In this document: one piece after another, positions 36,319-46,039 of the stretch
Position numbering within the stretch: position 1 is the stretch's first letter
Layout of the letters: each line of letters starts with the position of its first letter
NCBI GenBank assembly: GCA_947495985.1
Contig: CANMBD010000001.1
Coordinates: 1,302,001-1,366,000 of the forward strand
Direction of reading: 5' to 3'
Source of the DNA: an uncultured Sphingomonadaceae bacterium
GTDB taxonomy: Bacteria; Pseudomonadota; Alphaproteobacteria; Sphingomonadales; Sphingomonadaceae
Length of the DNA stretch: 64,000 nt
Translations under genes and position numbers: made by a program
The notes under the pieces: generated by a model
The model's input: the letters and a program-made list of their open reading frames with translations, nothing else
Databases searched by the model: none
What the model was told of the DNA's origin: nothing

Positions 36319-38822
36319 GTGCCAGCCTCTCTAAAGCTTGGACCATTGCCCGGCGTGACTTACGCGGTCGCTTCGTCGGCCTGCGCCTGCTAATCGTTTG
36401 TCTGTTTCTGGGTGTCGCCACACTGGCAGCCATTGGCAGTCTGACGAGCGCGATCACGGATGAACTGGCCAATCGCGGACAAGCCATTTTAGGTGGCGAT
36501 TTGGAGATATCGGTCGCGCAGCGCGAAGCGTCAGCTGCAGAATTGGACACTCTGAAAGAGACGGGTGAGCTGTCCGAAACTCTGCGCATGCAGGCCATGG
36601 CGCGCTTGCCAGATGGCAGCGACACGCAACTGGTAGAGTTAAAAGGTGTCGATGCCCCCTACCCTCTTTATGGCGATTTTATATTGGAAGACGGCACCAA
36701 CGCGCCGCCACTCGGCCCCACAGACATTTACGTTACTCCCGCCTTGATACAACGGTTATCTTTAGAGCTCGGCGATAAAATCGAATTTGGCGAAGCAGCT
36801 TTTACGGTTACGGGAGTCATTGGTGACGAACCCGACAGACTGAGTGAAGGTCTATCGCTGGGCCCGGTAGCCATCACCTCGCTGGAAGGCTTGCGCGCCA
36901 CCAACCTGATACAGCCCGGCAGTCTGTTTCAAAGCAAATATCGTCTAAAGCTGCCCGCGACCGTTGACCCCGCCGAGCTAGGAGATGAGCTGGAGAAACA
37001 ATATAAGAACGCCGCTTGGGAGGTAAAAACCCGTGACAACGGTGCTCCCAGCACAAGGCGCTTTATCGAACGCATGGGGCAGTTTCTGACGCTGGTTGGC
37101 CTTGCATCGCTCGTCATTGCTGGCATTGGCGTCGGTAATGGCGTTGCCTCTTACCTGCGCGGAAAACAGAGCGCTATTGCGACGTTCAAGATATTGGGCG
37201 CGGACAGCGCAATGGTGTTTCGCATCTACATGTTCCAGATTCTGGCCGTCGCTTTGGTTGCGATAATCGCTGGATTGCTTGTCGGGGCCGTTGCGCCTCT
37301 AGCCATCATTCAGGTCGCGGGCGATGTCCTGCCAATCAGGCCCGAATTCGCGCTCTATCCACTGCCTCTCATCGTCAGTGCCGCCTATGGCTTGCTAATC
37401 GCCGTGATATTTGCCCTACCCCCGCTCTCGCGGGCCAAGCTCATTCCGGCGGCTGGATTGTTTCGGGGGGAAAGTCGATCATGGCGGGAAATTGACAAGC
37501 CGACCTGGGTCGCCGTTGCGCTGGCGGTCGCTGCGATCGTCGCGCTGGCCGTCGGGACCGGACGGGAACCTATTTTCTCACTCGCGTTCATAGGCGCAGC
37601 GCTGGGTATATTGTTGCTGCTTAGTCTACTTGGTATCTTGATCCGCTGGCTCGCAAGCAAATCGCCGCGCCCCAAACAACCATTACTGAGACTAGCCCTT
37701 ACAAACCTTCACCGGCCTGGCGCACAAACGGGACAGCTTGTTGTTGCTTTGGGCCTTGGCCTGACACTCTTTGCGACCCTTGCTGCAATCCAGACGAGTT
37801 TGACCAACGAAATCAGGTTCAGTGTTCCGCAACAGGCACCGAATTTCTTTGTCCTCGATATACCTGTGGAACGCGCCGACGAATTCAAGAACCAGGTAAC
37901 CGCAGATGCACCTGAAGCTGAAATCAATATCGTTCCAACACTGCGCGGCATCATCACCGAATATGGCGGACAAGTCGTTGCGGAACTGGATGAGATACCG
38001 GAAGGTGCCTGGGTTCTGCGCGGAGACCGCGGCTTGACCTATAGCGGCGAGCTTCCGGAAGGCAGTGAAATCGCCGCCGGTGAATGGTGGCCTGCCGATT
38101 ATGATGGACCACCCCTGGTATCAGTTGACGAGGAACAAGCGACTGCATTGGGATTGAAAGTCGGTGACAGCCTGACCGTCAGCCTGCTGGGCGTAGAAAT
38201 AAAATCTACCGTTGCTTCGTTGCGCAGGATTAACTGGCAAAATTTTGGTTTCAACTATGTGCTTGTTTTCCCGCCCAATGTGCTGGCCAATACACCACAT
38301 AATGTAGCCGCCACGATTCAACTTGATGAAACCAGAGAGGATGGCCTGCTGGGGTCATTGCCGCGCGAGTTCCCGTCCATATCGATGGTGAAGGTGAAAG
38401 AGATTGCGTCGCAGATCGGAACGATATTGGATCAGATGGCAACCGCTATTGCCTCTGCAGCCTCGATAGCAATTTTCTCGGGCATCGCAGTGCTGATCGG
38501 GGCCATCGCAGCCTCTCGTCAGTCGCGGGTGTATGACAGTGTTATACTGAAACTGCTCGGTGCGACGCGGTCGCAGATATTGTCAGCACAGGCTATTGAA
38601 TATGTAGTACTCGCCTTGCTGCTTTCTGCTGTTGCCTTGGGTCTGGGTCTGCTCGCCGGCTGGTTTGTTATCACGCAAATTTTTGAGTTTACGTGGCAAC
38701 CGGACTGGAGCGTAGTGATGGTCACTCTGGGCCTCGGCGCCGTCATGACTCTGGGTATCGGCCTTTTGGGTTCAATCCCGGTCCTGTCTGCAAAACCGGC
38801 ACGAGCCTTACGTGAACTCTAG
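36315..38822 (+). CDS. FtsX-like ABC transporter permease, YbbP-like
   Basis: An 835-residue permease with an N-terminal membrane helix (GLRLLIVCLFLGVATLAAIGS), a large periplasmic domain, a block of membrane segments from about residue 255, a second periplasmic domain around 500-690, and a final FtsX block (AAIASAASIAIFSGIAVLIGA onward). This duplicated layout is that of YbbP. The conserved tesA linkage suggests a function in envelope lipid or lysophospholipid handling, but transport substrate is not established. Translationally coupled to the ATPase gene. Confidence 0.93.
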   Translation: MSASLSKAWTIARRDLRGRFVGLRLLIVCLFLGVATLAAIGSLTSAITDELANRGQAILGGDLEISVAQREASAAELDTLKETGELSETLRMQAMARLPDGSDTQLVELKGVDAPYPLYGDFILEDGTNAPPLGPTDIYVTPALIQRLSLELGDKIEFGEAAFTVTGVIGDEPDRLSEGLSLGPVAITSLEGLRATNLIQPGSLFQSKYRLKLPATVDPAELGDELEKQYKNAAWEVKTRDNGAPSTRRFIERMGQFLTLVGLASLVIAGIGVGNGVASYLRGKQSAIATFKILGADSAMVFRIYMFQILAVALVAIIAGLLVGAVAPLAIIQVAGDVLPIRPEFALYPLPLIVSAAYGLLIAVIFALPPLSRAKLIPAAGLFRGESRSWREIDKPTWVAVALAVAAIVALAVGTGREPIFSLAFIGAALGILLLLSLLGILIRWLASKSPRPKQPLLRLALTNLHRPGAQTGQLVVALGLGLTLFATLAAIQTSLTNEIRFSVPQQAPNFFVLDIPVERADEFKNQVTADAPEAEINIVPTLRGIITEYGGQVVAELDEIPEGAWVLRGDRGLTYSGELPEGSEIAAGEWWPADYDGPPLVSVDEEQATALGLKVGDSLTVSLLGVEIKSTVASLRRINWQNFGFNYVLVFPPNVLANTPHNVAATIQLDETREDGLLGSLPREFPSISMVKVKEIASQIGTILDQMATAIASAASIAIFSGIAVLIGAIAASRQSRVYDSVILKLLGATRSQILSAQAIEYVVLALLLSAVALGLGLLAGWFVITQIFEFTWQPDWSVVMVTLGLGAVMTLGIGLLGSIPVLSAKPARALREL

Positions 38823-38833
38823 GATTTCGAATT

Positions 38834-39793
38834 TCAGAGCTTAGATAGCCGGACCGCTAAGGGCGCAGACAATATCAGGCTGGACAGATGATAGAATAGC
38901 AGAGGTATTAGCAATAAACCTGCGGCTTCGGCCGGGAATAATATGGCCGCCAGCGGCGCACCCACGGCTATGCTTTTTTGCGCCCCGCCAAATAACAAGG
39001 CCTTGCGGTCATTTATGACAAAATCTGCGATCTCTCCCAGCAGCCAAGCCCCGCCAAATGCAAAGATCAGCAGAATAACGATTGCGGCAGCGACGATCAG
39101 AAACTGATCACCGGGCACTTGCTGCCAGATTCCCGCTGCGACAGCACCTGAAAAGGCAACATATACGGCCAAGCTGATGGCAAGCTTGTCTGACCACCCC
39201 ACGATATTACCATGGCGCGCCGCCCAAGGACGCGCCCAGCGCTGAATTAACTGCCCAATGACAAATGGCAGCAACAGCATCGTCAAGATTTTCACGAAAG
39301 AAGCGCCTGTGATAATGATGCCAACAGATTTGGCCAGCAGCGCGAAAAAGACCGGTGTGATAATGATCGATGACAGATTAACTGTCGCCGCCGCAACGAC
39401 AGATGCCCCCACATTACCTTTGGCAATGGCCGTGTAGCTTGCTGCAGATTGGATGGTGGACGGCAAACAACCAAGGTACAGAAAACCAACCGCTATCATC
39501 GGCGCGATGTAACCATCCAAAACCCAGGACAATGTAAGACCAGCCAGTACCATTGCGCCGAAAACAAACCCGAATACGGCTGATTGCAGGCGCCAATTGC
39601 GAAAGCCAGCGATCACCTCCTGCCGGTCCAGGCGGATTCCGTGAAGCAGGAATATCCAGAAGATACCCGCCGAAACCGCAAAGGCGGCGACAGGTTCAGC
39701 ATCCCCAGTTACGGGAAATACGGTCGCCAGAAGGACGGAGCCCCCGAGCAACCAGATAAATTTGTCTATCAAAATCAGTCTAATGGTCTGCAT
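38834..39793 (-). CDS. SBF-like bile acid:sodium symporter family protein
   Basis: A 319-residue protein with about ten hydrophobic helices. YLGCLPSTIQSAASYTAIAKGNVGASVVAAA and the later ALLFGGAQKSIAVGAPLAAILFP are typical of the SBF-like (PF13593, YfeH) branch of the BASS/CPA fold; both contain the crossover-helix Ser/Gln positions expected for ion binding. Substrate unknown; inner membrane. It is convergent with the FtsX permease, 11 bases apart. Confidence 0.9.
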   Translation of the reverse strand: MQTIRLILIDKFIWLLGGSVLLATVFPVTGDAEPVAAFAVSAGIFWIFLLHGIRLDRQEVIAGFRNWRLQSAVFGFVFGAMVLAGLTLSWVLDGYIAPMIAVGFLYLGCLPSTIQSAASYTAIAKGNVGASVVAAATVNLSSIIITPVFFALLAKSVGIIITGASFVKILTMLLLPFVIGQLIQRWARPWAARHGNIVGWSDKLAISLAVYVAFSGAVAAGIWQQVPGDQFLIVAAAIVILLIFAFGGAWLLGEIADFVINDRKALLFGGAQKSIAVGAPLAAILFPAEAAGLLLIPLLFYHLSSLILSAPLAVRLSKL

Positions 39794-39872
39794 TGCACAA
39801 AGCCAATGCGCCAGCGCGGTATTTGAAGCAAGCCCACAAAATGAGCATTTGGGATATGATGGGAAGCTGAGG

Positions 39873-40763
39873 CTAGGATCGAATTCGGTGCCAGATGGCC
39901 CGCGCCAGATCCACTGCCAGTTTGGGCGAGGCTTTGAGCACAGTCGAAGGATGACTTGCGAAAGCCCTTCCCAGCAATTTCAAATCAAAATAATACCAGT
40001 CGGACAATATGCGCTGGACCAAAGCCTTGGCACGCAAGGTTTTGTCATCGACATGGTCTAGTTCCCTTAGCAGTACTTTCGATACCAATTGCCGAATTTC
40101 TTTGCTTCTTTGATCGGTCAAACTGTGCTCATGTCTGCGGTAGAGGTAAAGATCAACGTCTACCGGCGCCATCTGAAAATGATGGGCAGCTCGCATCCAG
40201 TAATCATAATCCTCGGCACCGAAAAGCTGCTCGTCATATCCTCCCAGCTTTTCTGTAACCTCACGACGGTACAAAAAAGCAGCGCCAACGGGGTTGCCAA
40301 ACCAGCGCTGTTTGATTGGCGGCGGAGGAACATAACGGAGAATGTTCTCGGCATCGTCAATCACACTGTAACCTGCATAGATAACGTCCAGGCCCGGCTC
40401 GTCCTCCATCTTTGCCACCAGCGCCGCGATCATGTTGGAGCGCAGGATATTGTCGTCACTCGTCCAGCTGTGGAAATCCCCACGAGCTTCTGCAAAACCA
40501 CGGTTAAGCGTGGCCGGCAAACCCAAATTTCGTTCATTGGTACGATGCAGCACACGGGGATCAGCCTTGGCGTGTTGCGCGATAATAGCGGCTGAACCAT
40601 CTGTGGAAGCATCATCGACACAAATCAGCTCCCAGCTCGAATAATCTTGCTCAATTACAGATTTGATCGCTCCTTCGAGATATTTCTCGCCATTATAGAT
40701 GGGCATTACGATAGTAACTATCGGTGAAGTCACACTAGAAAATGTTCCGGACTGAGCCTTCAT
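39873..40763 (-). CDS. Glycosyltransferase family 2
   Basis: A 296-residue GT-A fold transferase. The N-terminal nucleotide-sugar site is TIVMPIYNGEKYLEGAIKSV with LICVDDASTDGSAAI; the DxD-like motif is SWTSDDNIL, and GAEDYDYWMRAAHHF fits the acceptor-base region. No membrane helix is evident, so it is probably cytoplasmic or peripheral. There are no other polysaccharide genes next to it, so the glycan made is unknown. Confidence 0.92.
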   Translation of the reverse strand: MKAQSGTFSSVTSPIVTIVMPIYNGEKYLEGAIKSVIEQDYSSWELICVDDASTDGSAAIIAQHAKADPRVLHRTNERNLGLPATLNRGFAEARGDFHSWTSDDNILRSNMIAALVAKMEDEPGLDVIYAGYSVIDDAENILRYVPPPPIKQRWFGNPVGAAFLYRREVTEKLGGYDEQLFGAEDYDYWMRAAHHFQMAPVDVDLYLYRRHEHSLTDQRSKEIRQLVSKVLLRELDHVDDKTLRAKALVQRILSDWYYFDLKLLGRAFASHPSTVLKASPKLAVDLARAIWHRIRS

Positions 40764-40968
40764 ATACCATCTGTATTTTTAGTGGATGGAAGCTGGGCAT
40801 ATTTAATATGTCGATGGTGAAATGACACCTGTTATTTTCGTACTGCGGCGATAGACTTCATCAAACCCGGTTTCTGATGTTGCGGCGCAGCACGAAACAG
40901 GTTAAGGGCGCACGCAATATAAGGCGTGGCGCAATAGCCCCCTTTCCTCTCTTACGGCAGAATTTGAT

Positions 40969-42786
40969 ATGTCTCTTCGCAATATCGCTATTATCGCGCA
41001 CGTTGATCACGGCAAAACCACCCTTGTGGACCAGCTTTTCCGCCAATCAGGCACGTTCCGTGACAATGAGCGCGTCGAAGAACGTGCCATGGACAGCAAC
41101 GATCTGGAGAAAGAGCGCGGAATTACGATTCTCGCCAAATGTACCAGTGTCGAGTGGAAAGGCACGCGGATTAACATTGTCGATACACCGGGTCACGCCG
41201 ACTTTGGCGGCGAGGTGGAGCGCATCCTTTCGATGGTTGATGGCGTTATTCTGCTGGTCGACAGTGCCGAAGGCGCTATGCCTCAGACGAAGTTCGTAAC
41301 TGGCAAAGCGCTGGCACTTGGCCTGAAACCCATTGTCGTCGTTAACAAGATTGACCGCCCTGATGGCCGTGCAGAAGAAGTGCTCGATGAAGTGTTCGAC
41401 CTGTTCGTCAATCTTGACGCCAATGACGAGCAGCTTGATTTCCCATCGCTCTTTGCAAGCGGGCGTAACGGCTATGCCGGCGACACGCCAGAAGTGCGCG
41501 AAGGTGACCTTTCGCCGCTGTTCGACAAGATTGTCGAGCATGTGCCAGAGCCGGACGTAAATCCGGACGCCGATTTCAAATTTCTCGTTACCCTGCTCGA
41601 CCGCGACAACTTTGTTGGCCGCATCCTGACTGGTAAAGTGGAAAGCGGAAAGATCGACCTAAACGCTCCCATCCACGCGATAGATATGGACGGAAACGTA
41701 GTTGAAACCGGCCGTGCAACCAAGATCATGGCGTTCCGCGGACTGGAACGCGTTCCTGTAGAAAGCGCGAAAGCTGGCGATATCATCTCACTGGCAGGTC
41801 TGACCGAAGCGACGGTTGCCAATACCATTTGCGATCCCTCCGTCACTGAACCCATTGCTGCGCAACCAATTGATCCGCCGACCCTGTCGATGAACTTTGC
41901 TGTTAATGACAGCCCGATGGCTGGCCGCGAAGGCGACAAGGTAACCAGCCGCATCATCCGCGACCGCCTGTTCCGCGAAGCGGAATCCAACGTTGCGATC
42001 AAAATCACCGAAAGTGATGAGAAAGACAGCTTTGAAGTCGCTGGTCGCGGCGAATTGCAGCTTGGCGTGCTCATTGAAACCATGCGCCGTGAAGGCTTTG
42101 AACTTTCCATCTCCCGCCCGCGCGTCCTGTATCGCGAGGAAAATGGCGCGCGTCAGGAACCCTATGAGACCGTAGTTATCGACGTTGATGACGAACATAG
42201 CAGCACCGTCGTTTCAAAAATGCAGCGCCGCAAGGCCGAGCTGACAGAACAGCGTCCTTCAGGCGGCGGCAAAACCCGCCTGACCTTCTCTGCACCTTCA
42301 CGCGGCCTGATAGGCTATCATGGCGAATTTCTTTCCGACACACGCGGCACCGGCCTGATGAACCGTCTGTTCGAAAAATACGGTCCTTATAAAGGTGTGA
42401 TCGAAGGCCGTCCTGTCGGTGTGCTGGTTTCCAATGGCACCGGCAACGCTATGTCATACGCGCTGAATGCGCTCGAAGAGCGCGGTATATTGTTCATCGG
42501 CGGCCAGACGCCAGTTTATGAAGGCATGGTCATCGGAGAAAATGCAAAACCCGGCGACCTCGACGTCAATCCGATGAAATCCAAACAGCTAACCAACTTC
42601 CGTTCAACCGGAAAGGATGATGCCGTGCGGCTCACGCCGCCAAAGATCATGACGCTGGAACAGGCAATTGCCTATATCGACAATGATGAACTGGTAGAAG
42701 TCACTCCAAAAAACATCCGCCTGCGCAAACGCCATCTCGATCCCAATGATCGCAAGAAAGCGGCACGGAAGGCGGAAGCGGCTTAG
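40969..42786 (+). CDS. typA: Translational GTPase TypA/BipA
   Basis: A 605-residue ribosome-associated GTPase of the EF-G/LepA group, important under stress and low temperature for 50S assembly. G1 is [10 protein letters not shown]3 [14 protein letters not shown]4 NKIDRP, and the C-terminal BipA-specific part includes [20 protein letters not shown] and [19 protein letters not shown]. The start MSLRNIAII at 40969 is standard. Upstream 205 bases hold its promoter; the divergent neighbour is the glycosyltransferase. Confidence 0.97.
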   Translation: MSLRNIAIIAHVDHGKTTLVDQLFRQSGTFRDNERVEERAMDSNDLEKERGITILAKCTSVEWKGTRINIVDTPGHADFGGEVERILSMVDGVILLVDSAEGAMPQTKFVTGKALALGLKPIVVVNKIDRPDGRAEEVLDEVFDLFVNLDANDEQLDFPSLFASGRNGYAGDTPEVREGDLSPLFDKIVEHVPEPDVNPDADFKFLVTLLDRDNFVGRILTGKVESGKIDLNAPIHAIDMDGNVVETGRATKIMAFRGLERVPVESAKAGDIISLAGLTEATVANTICDPSVTEPIAAQPIDPPTLSMNFAVNDSPMAGREGDKVTSRIIRDRLFREAESNVAIKITESDEKDSFEVAGRGELQLGVLIETMRREGFELSISRPRVLYREENGARQEPYETVVIDVDDEHSSTVVSKMQRRKAELTEQRPSGGGKTRLTFSAPSRGLIGYHGEFLSDTRGTGLMNRLFEKYGPYKGVIEGRPVGVLVSNGTGNAMSYALNALEERGILFIGGQTPVYEGMVIGENAKPGDLDVNPMKSKQLTNFRSTGKDDAVRLTPPKIMTLEQAIAYIDNDELVEVTPKNIRLRKRHLDPNDRKKAARKAEAA

Positions 42787-42788
42787 GC

Positions 42789-42802
42789 GCAACAATTGTT
42801 GC
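42789..42802. promoter_or_regulatory. 14-base perfect palindrome between typA and the metallo-hydrolase gene
   Basis: GCAACAATTGTTGC is its own reverse complement and begins 3 bases after the typA stop, about 30 bases before the next start codon. It could be an operator or a short RNA hairpin; no T tract follows. Confidence 0.35.
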
Positions 42803-42833
42803 ATCATGCGCTGCGATGGATCATCATCAGGGC

Positions 42834-43802
42834 ATGACAACAACAATCAAAACACTCCTCGGTGCGGGTTGCCTTTTGGCAGCATTAATCACACTTGCAT
42901 CGTGTTCGGCCGATCCAACGATCGAAACCAAAGAATCTACCGACAGCAACAGTTGCAGCGATAGTCCTATCGCTTTGCAAGTCCTCGGCTCCGGCGGTCC
43001 GATTGCCGATGATTATCGTGCTGGGGCCAGCAATGTTTTATGGATTGATGGCAAAGCCAAATTGCTAATCGATGCAGGCAGCGGTGCCTTTGTACGCTAT
43101 GGTGAGGCCGGGGTCGACTTTAATGATCATGATGCAATCCTGCTCACCCATTTACATGGCGACCATGCCAGCGGTCTTCCTGCTTTACTAAACAACGGCG
43201 CTTTTGCGAAGCGATCAGCAGACCTCATGATCGCCGGGCCGGCAGGAAATGATCAGTTTCCATCGACTAGCGCCTATCTTAGCTCTTTGATTGGCAAAGA
43301 AGGCGGCGCTTTGCGCTATCTGCATCCTTATCTGGAAGACGATGACGCCCTAACCCGTTTGACAACCAAGGACATTGATGTCGGCAAAACCGGACTGCAA
43401 ACCATCTGGAATGAGAATGGTTTGAAAATCGATGCCATCTCAGTTCATCATCTTGATGTGCCGGCACTGGCTTATGTCATTCGCGCCAAGGACAAGACTG
43501 TTGTCCTTTCCGGAGACCAGAGTTTCTTAAGCGAAGATTTTGTAACGATATTATCGGACACGAAACCCGACTTGTTGGTGATGCACAATGCGATCACCAT
43601 GGCTGATGGTCAGCCACGCGGCTTGCACCGTGATCCGAAATCCATAGGGGAAACTGCAGCGGCGCTGAACGCACAAACCTTGCTGCTAACCCATCATATG
43701 CAGCGCGCTTTAATGGTCCAAGACGAGGTCAACGCGGCCATTTCAGAAGACTATAGCGGGCCGGTGCTGATGGCAGATGATCTGTCCTGCTATCCTTTAT
43801 GA
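42834..43802 (+). CDS. Metallo-beta-lactamase fold lipoprotein
   Basis: About 322 residues. I use ATG 42834 (MTTTIKTLLGAGCLLAALI), giving a lipoprotein signal with lipobox LASC. The metal-binding motif THLHGDHASG is present, with later histidines in ISVHHLDVPALAYVI and LLTHHM, and Asp in VLSGDQSF, giving a complete dinuclear site. The beginning VLGSGGPIADDYRAGASNVL resembles ribonuclease Z and phosphodiesterase-like hydrolases, but export argues for an extracytoplasmic substrate. Gap to typA is 47 bases, possibly co-transcribed. Confidence 0.9.
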   Translation: MTTTIKTLLGAGCLLAALITLASCSADPTIETKESTDSNSCSDSPIALQVLGSGGPIADDYRAGASNVLWIDGKAKLLIDAGSGAFVRYGEAGVDFNDHDAILLTHLHGDHASGLPALLNNGAFAKRSADLMIAGPAGNDQFPSTSAYLSSLIGKEGGALRYLHPYLEDDDALTRLTTKDIDVGKTGLQTIWNENGLKIDAISVHHLDVPALAYVIRAKDKTVVLSGDQSFLSEDFVTILSDTKPDLLVMHNAITMADGQPRGLHRDPKSIGETAAALNAQTLLLTHHMQRALMVQDEVNAAISEDYSGPVLMADDLSCYPL

Positions 43803-43963
43803 TCATGGAGGGATCTACACAGACATCAGAACGCTAGTTTCTTCTCCGCTATCGGTATTTCCGCAGGATATCGATGGCCATATGGGTTTACTGAGTGAAA
43901 TAGGCGCTTGATTTTCACCATAGGCCGCTTAGGCTTCTGATATTATTAATGAAGAGGGGAATA

Positions 43964-44383
43964 ATGATGGAATGGATGTTGATGCCGCTGAAACGCTATG
44001 CGGATTTTAGCGGGCGCTCTCGTCGCAAAGAATATTGGATGTTTGCCCTTCTGCAGGTAATCATCATTGTTGGACTAGCGATAATCGGTGGAGTTTTGGG
44101 CAGTTTCACACCAGATCCAGCTGGCTCCATGTCCACTGGCGGAACTTTGATGATTGCTCTGTTTGGCCTTTACGCGCTCGCAATTTTCATCCCCTCGCTT
44201 GCGGTGCAGGTACGCCGCTTTCATGATCAGGACAAATCTGGCTGGTTCGTACTTTTGGGATTTATTCCCTATGTTGGCGGTCTAATCGTTCTCGTGTTCA
44301 TGTGCTTGGACGGGACCAAGGGCAAAAATCGCTTTGGCGACGATCCGAAGATGAGCGACAATGTGGGTGATGTATTCAACTGA
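43964..44383 (+). CDS. DUF805 membrane protein
   Basis: About 139 residues from ATG 43964, preceded by GAGGGGA. DUF805 hallmarks are MPLKRYADFSGRSRRKEYWMF at the N-terminus (basic residues before TM1) and RRFHDQDKSGWFVLLGFIP in the loop before the last helix. About four membrane helices. Family function unknown. A strong terminator follows. Confidence 0.92.
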   Translation: MMEWMLMPLKRYADFSGRSRRKEYWMFALLQVIIIVGLAIIGGVLGSFTPDPAGSMSTGGTLMIALFGLYALAIFIPSLAVQVRRFHDQDKSGWFVLLGFIPYVGGLIVLVFMCLDGTKGKNRFGDDPKMSDNVGDVFN

Positions 44384-44433
44384 GCATCACGAGGGACCCT
44401 TTGGGATAGACCTTGTATAACTTGATTTTCGAT

Positions 44434-44467
44434 AGGGTTGTGGCAAAGCGCCACAACCCTTTTTTTG
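44434..44467 (+). terminator. Rho-independent terminator after the DUF805 gene
   Basis: Perfect 11-base stem AGGGTTGTGGC / GCCACAACCCT with loop AAAGC, followed by seven T residues (44461-44467). It lies 50 bases after the DUF805 stop and just before the DUF3297 gene, separating the two transcripts. It is one of the clearest terminators in the window. Confidence 0.93.
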
Positions 44468-44480
44468 GAGATACAGAACC

Positions 44481-44795
44481 ATGACCGACACGCCTGACCA
44501 GCCGGAAGAAAAAGCCAAATCCGGTACGGACACACCGCCGGATCGTCTCGCGATCAATCCGCGGAGCAAGTTTTACGGTGGCGAACTTCTCGAACGTGGC
44601 ATCGGCATCAATTTTCGCGGGGCACGCAAACATAATATCGAAGAATATTGCGTGTCCGAAGGCTGGGTAAAGGTACAGGCCGGCAAGACCGTCGACCGCA
44701 AAGGCAATCCATTGCTGATAAAGCTTAATGGCGAAGTCGAAGCCTGGTTTGAAGACCTTGGTGACGATGCGCCGACGATCAAGAAAGGCTCCTAG
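44481..44795 (+). CDS. DUF3297 family protein
   Basis: A 104-residue cytoplasmic protein with a charged N-terminal tail, then PPDRLAINPRSKFYGGELLE, RGIGINFRGARKHNIEEYCV and VDRKGNPLLIKLNGEVEAWF, which match DUF3297. Function unknown; common in proteobacteria. First gene after a terminator (TTTTTGGAGATACAGAACC precedes the ATG) and leads a run with a membrane protein (gap 17), an SDR (gap 3) and a crotonase (1-base overlap). Confidence 0.9.
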   Translation: MTDTPDQPEEKAKSGTDTPPDRLAINPRSKFYGGELLERGIGINFRGARKHNIEEYCVSEGWVKVQAGKTVDRKGNPLLIKLNGEVEAWFEDLGDDAPTIKKGS

Positions 44796-44812
44796 GAGCC
44801 CATAACCAGCAA

Positions 44813-45211
44813 ATGACACCCCAGCGCATCCAATATTTTATCGCACTGGTGTTCTTCATACTCGGCGGATGGGCTGCCCTGTTTCCGCAGCATGTCATCG
44901 ACACCGTGTTTCTGCCCGAATATCGCAGCGGCGGGCGGATATTGCCGTTCATGATGGCCTGTTTTGGTGCGCAGGCTTTGCTTGCGGGGCTATTCGCAGC
45001 TTTCGCCCGATTCACCGCGACGACATTTCTGGTATACGGTATCGCTCTGCTGCCCTTTTTCGGGTTCAATTATTATTTCACCTTTTACGACCCGGTGTTC
45101 ACCAGCATGGGATTGATTGACGCTTTAGGTAATATCATCATGCTGGCACTCTGCTATGCCGGATGGCGACAGTCAACGACGGCCGAACAGATCGAAAAGC
45201 AAGGGAATTGA
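44813..45211 (+). CDS. Small four-helix membrane protein
   Basis: A 132-residue protein with four predicted helices: IQYFIALVFFILGGWAALFP, LPFMMACFGAQALLAGLFAA, TTFLVYGIALLPFFGFNYYF and LIDALGNIIMLALCYAGW. It resembles small DoxX- or DUF4345-like proteins only in size and topology. No family is assigned. It lies in the DUF3297-SDR-crotonase operon. Confidence 0.75.
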   Translation: MTPQRIQYFIALVFFILGGWAALFPQHVIDTVFLPEYRSGGRILPFMMACFGAQALLAGLFAAFARFTATTFLVYGIALLPFFGFNYYFTFYDPVFTSMGLIDALGNIIMLALCYAGWRQSTTAEQIEKQGN

Positions 45212-45214
45212 GCA

Positions 45215-46039
45215 ATGGACTTTACGGACAAGATAGTCTGGATCACCGGTGCTTCATCGGGAATTGGTGAAGCCTTGGCAAAATCTTTTGCGGCGCAAGG
45301 CGCGCATATCATCCTCTCCGGTCGCAGGGTGGAAGCTTTGGAATCCGTTGCCGCGGACATCTCGACCGACACACTGCTGCTTCCTTTTGAGACGACCGAT
45401 TATGACGCCCTGCCCGCCAAGGTGGCCGAAGCCCAGAAGTGGAAAGGCCGCGTTGATGTGCTGGTCAACAATGCCGGCATCAGTCAACGCAGTTTGGCTC
45501 TGGATACGGACCCCAATGTTTATCATCAGATCGTCAACGTCGATCTGCTGGCGCCGATATGGCTCACGCAGTTGCTGCTACCGCACATGATTAGTGCAGG
45601 CGGCGGTCATTTCGTCGGGATCAGTTCTGTTGCCGGACGGATTGGCGTTCCGCTACGCACGGCTTATTGCGCCGCCAAGCACGGCTTAATCGGTTATATG
45701 GATGCCCTGCGTGCCGAGACCGAAACACGGCATAATATACATGTCACCAACATTCTGCCCGGCTCCATCCGCACGAACGTATCACGCAACGCCCTGACCA
45801 AGGATGGTTCGAGGCGTGACAAGTCTGACGCAGTAATCGACAATGGCATGGAGCCAGACGAATGCGCCCGACAGATACTCAAAGCCGTGGCCAATAAAGT
45901 GCCGGAACTGATCATTGCCGAAGGCCCGGAGTTGATGCTGGCTCAATTGCGGCAAAGTGATCCGGAAAAGCTGTTTGAAATGACCGCCGGTCTAGGTGCG
46001 CAGATTGCCGAGAAATATGAAGCGGGAGACGACGATTAA
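45215..46039 (+). CDS. SDR family oxidoreductase, DHRS7-like
   Basis: A 274-residue classical SDR: cofactor motif ITGASSGIGEALAKSFA, NNAGIS structural motif, catalytic Ser in GISSVAGRIGVPL and Tyr-x-x-x-Lys in YCAAKHGLIGYMD, followed by INxPG-like NILPGSIRTNVS. Likely reduces or oxidises a hydroxyl/keto group on a lipid or acyl substrate given the next gene. Its stop shares one base with the crotonase start (TAATG). Confidence 0.93.
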   Translation: MDFTDKIVWITGASSGIGEALAKSFAAQGAHIILSGRRVEALESVAADISTDTLLLPFETTDYDALPAKVAEAQKWKGRVDVLVNNAGISQRSLALDTDPNVYHQIVNVDLLAPIWLTQLLLPHMISAGGGHFVGISSVAGRIGVPLRTAYCAAKHGLIGYMDALRAETETRHNIHVTNILPGSIRTNVSRNALTKDGSRRDKSDAVIDNGMEPDECARQILKAVANKVPELIIAEGPELMLAQLRQSDPEKLFEMTAGLGAQIAEKYEAGDDD

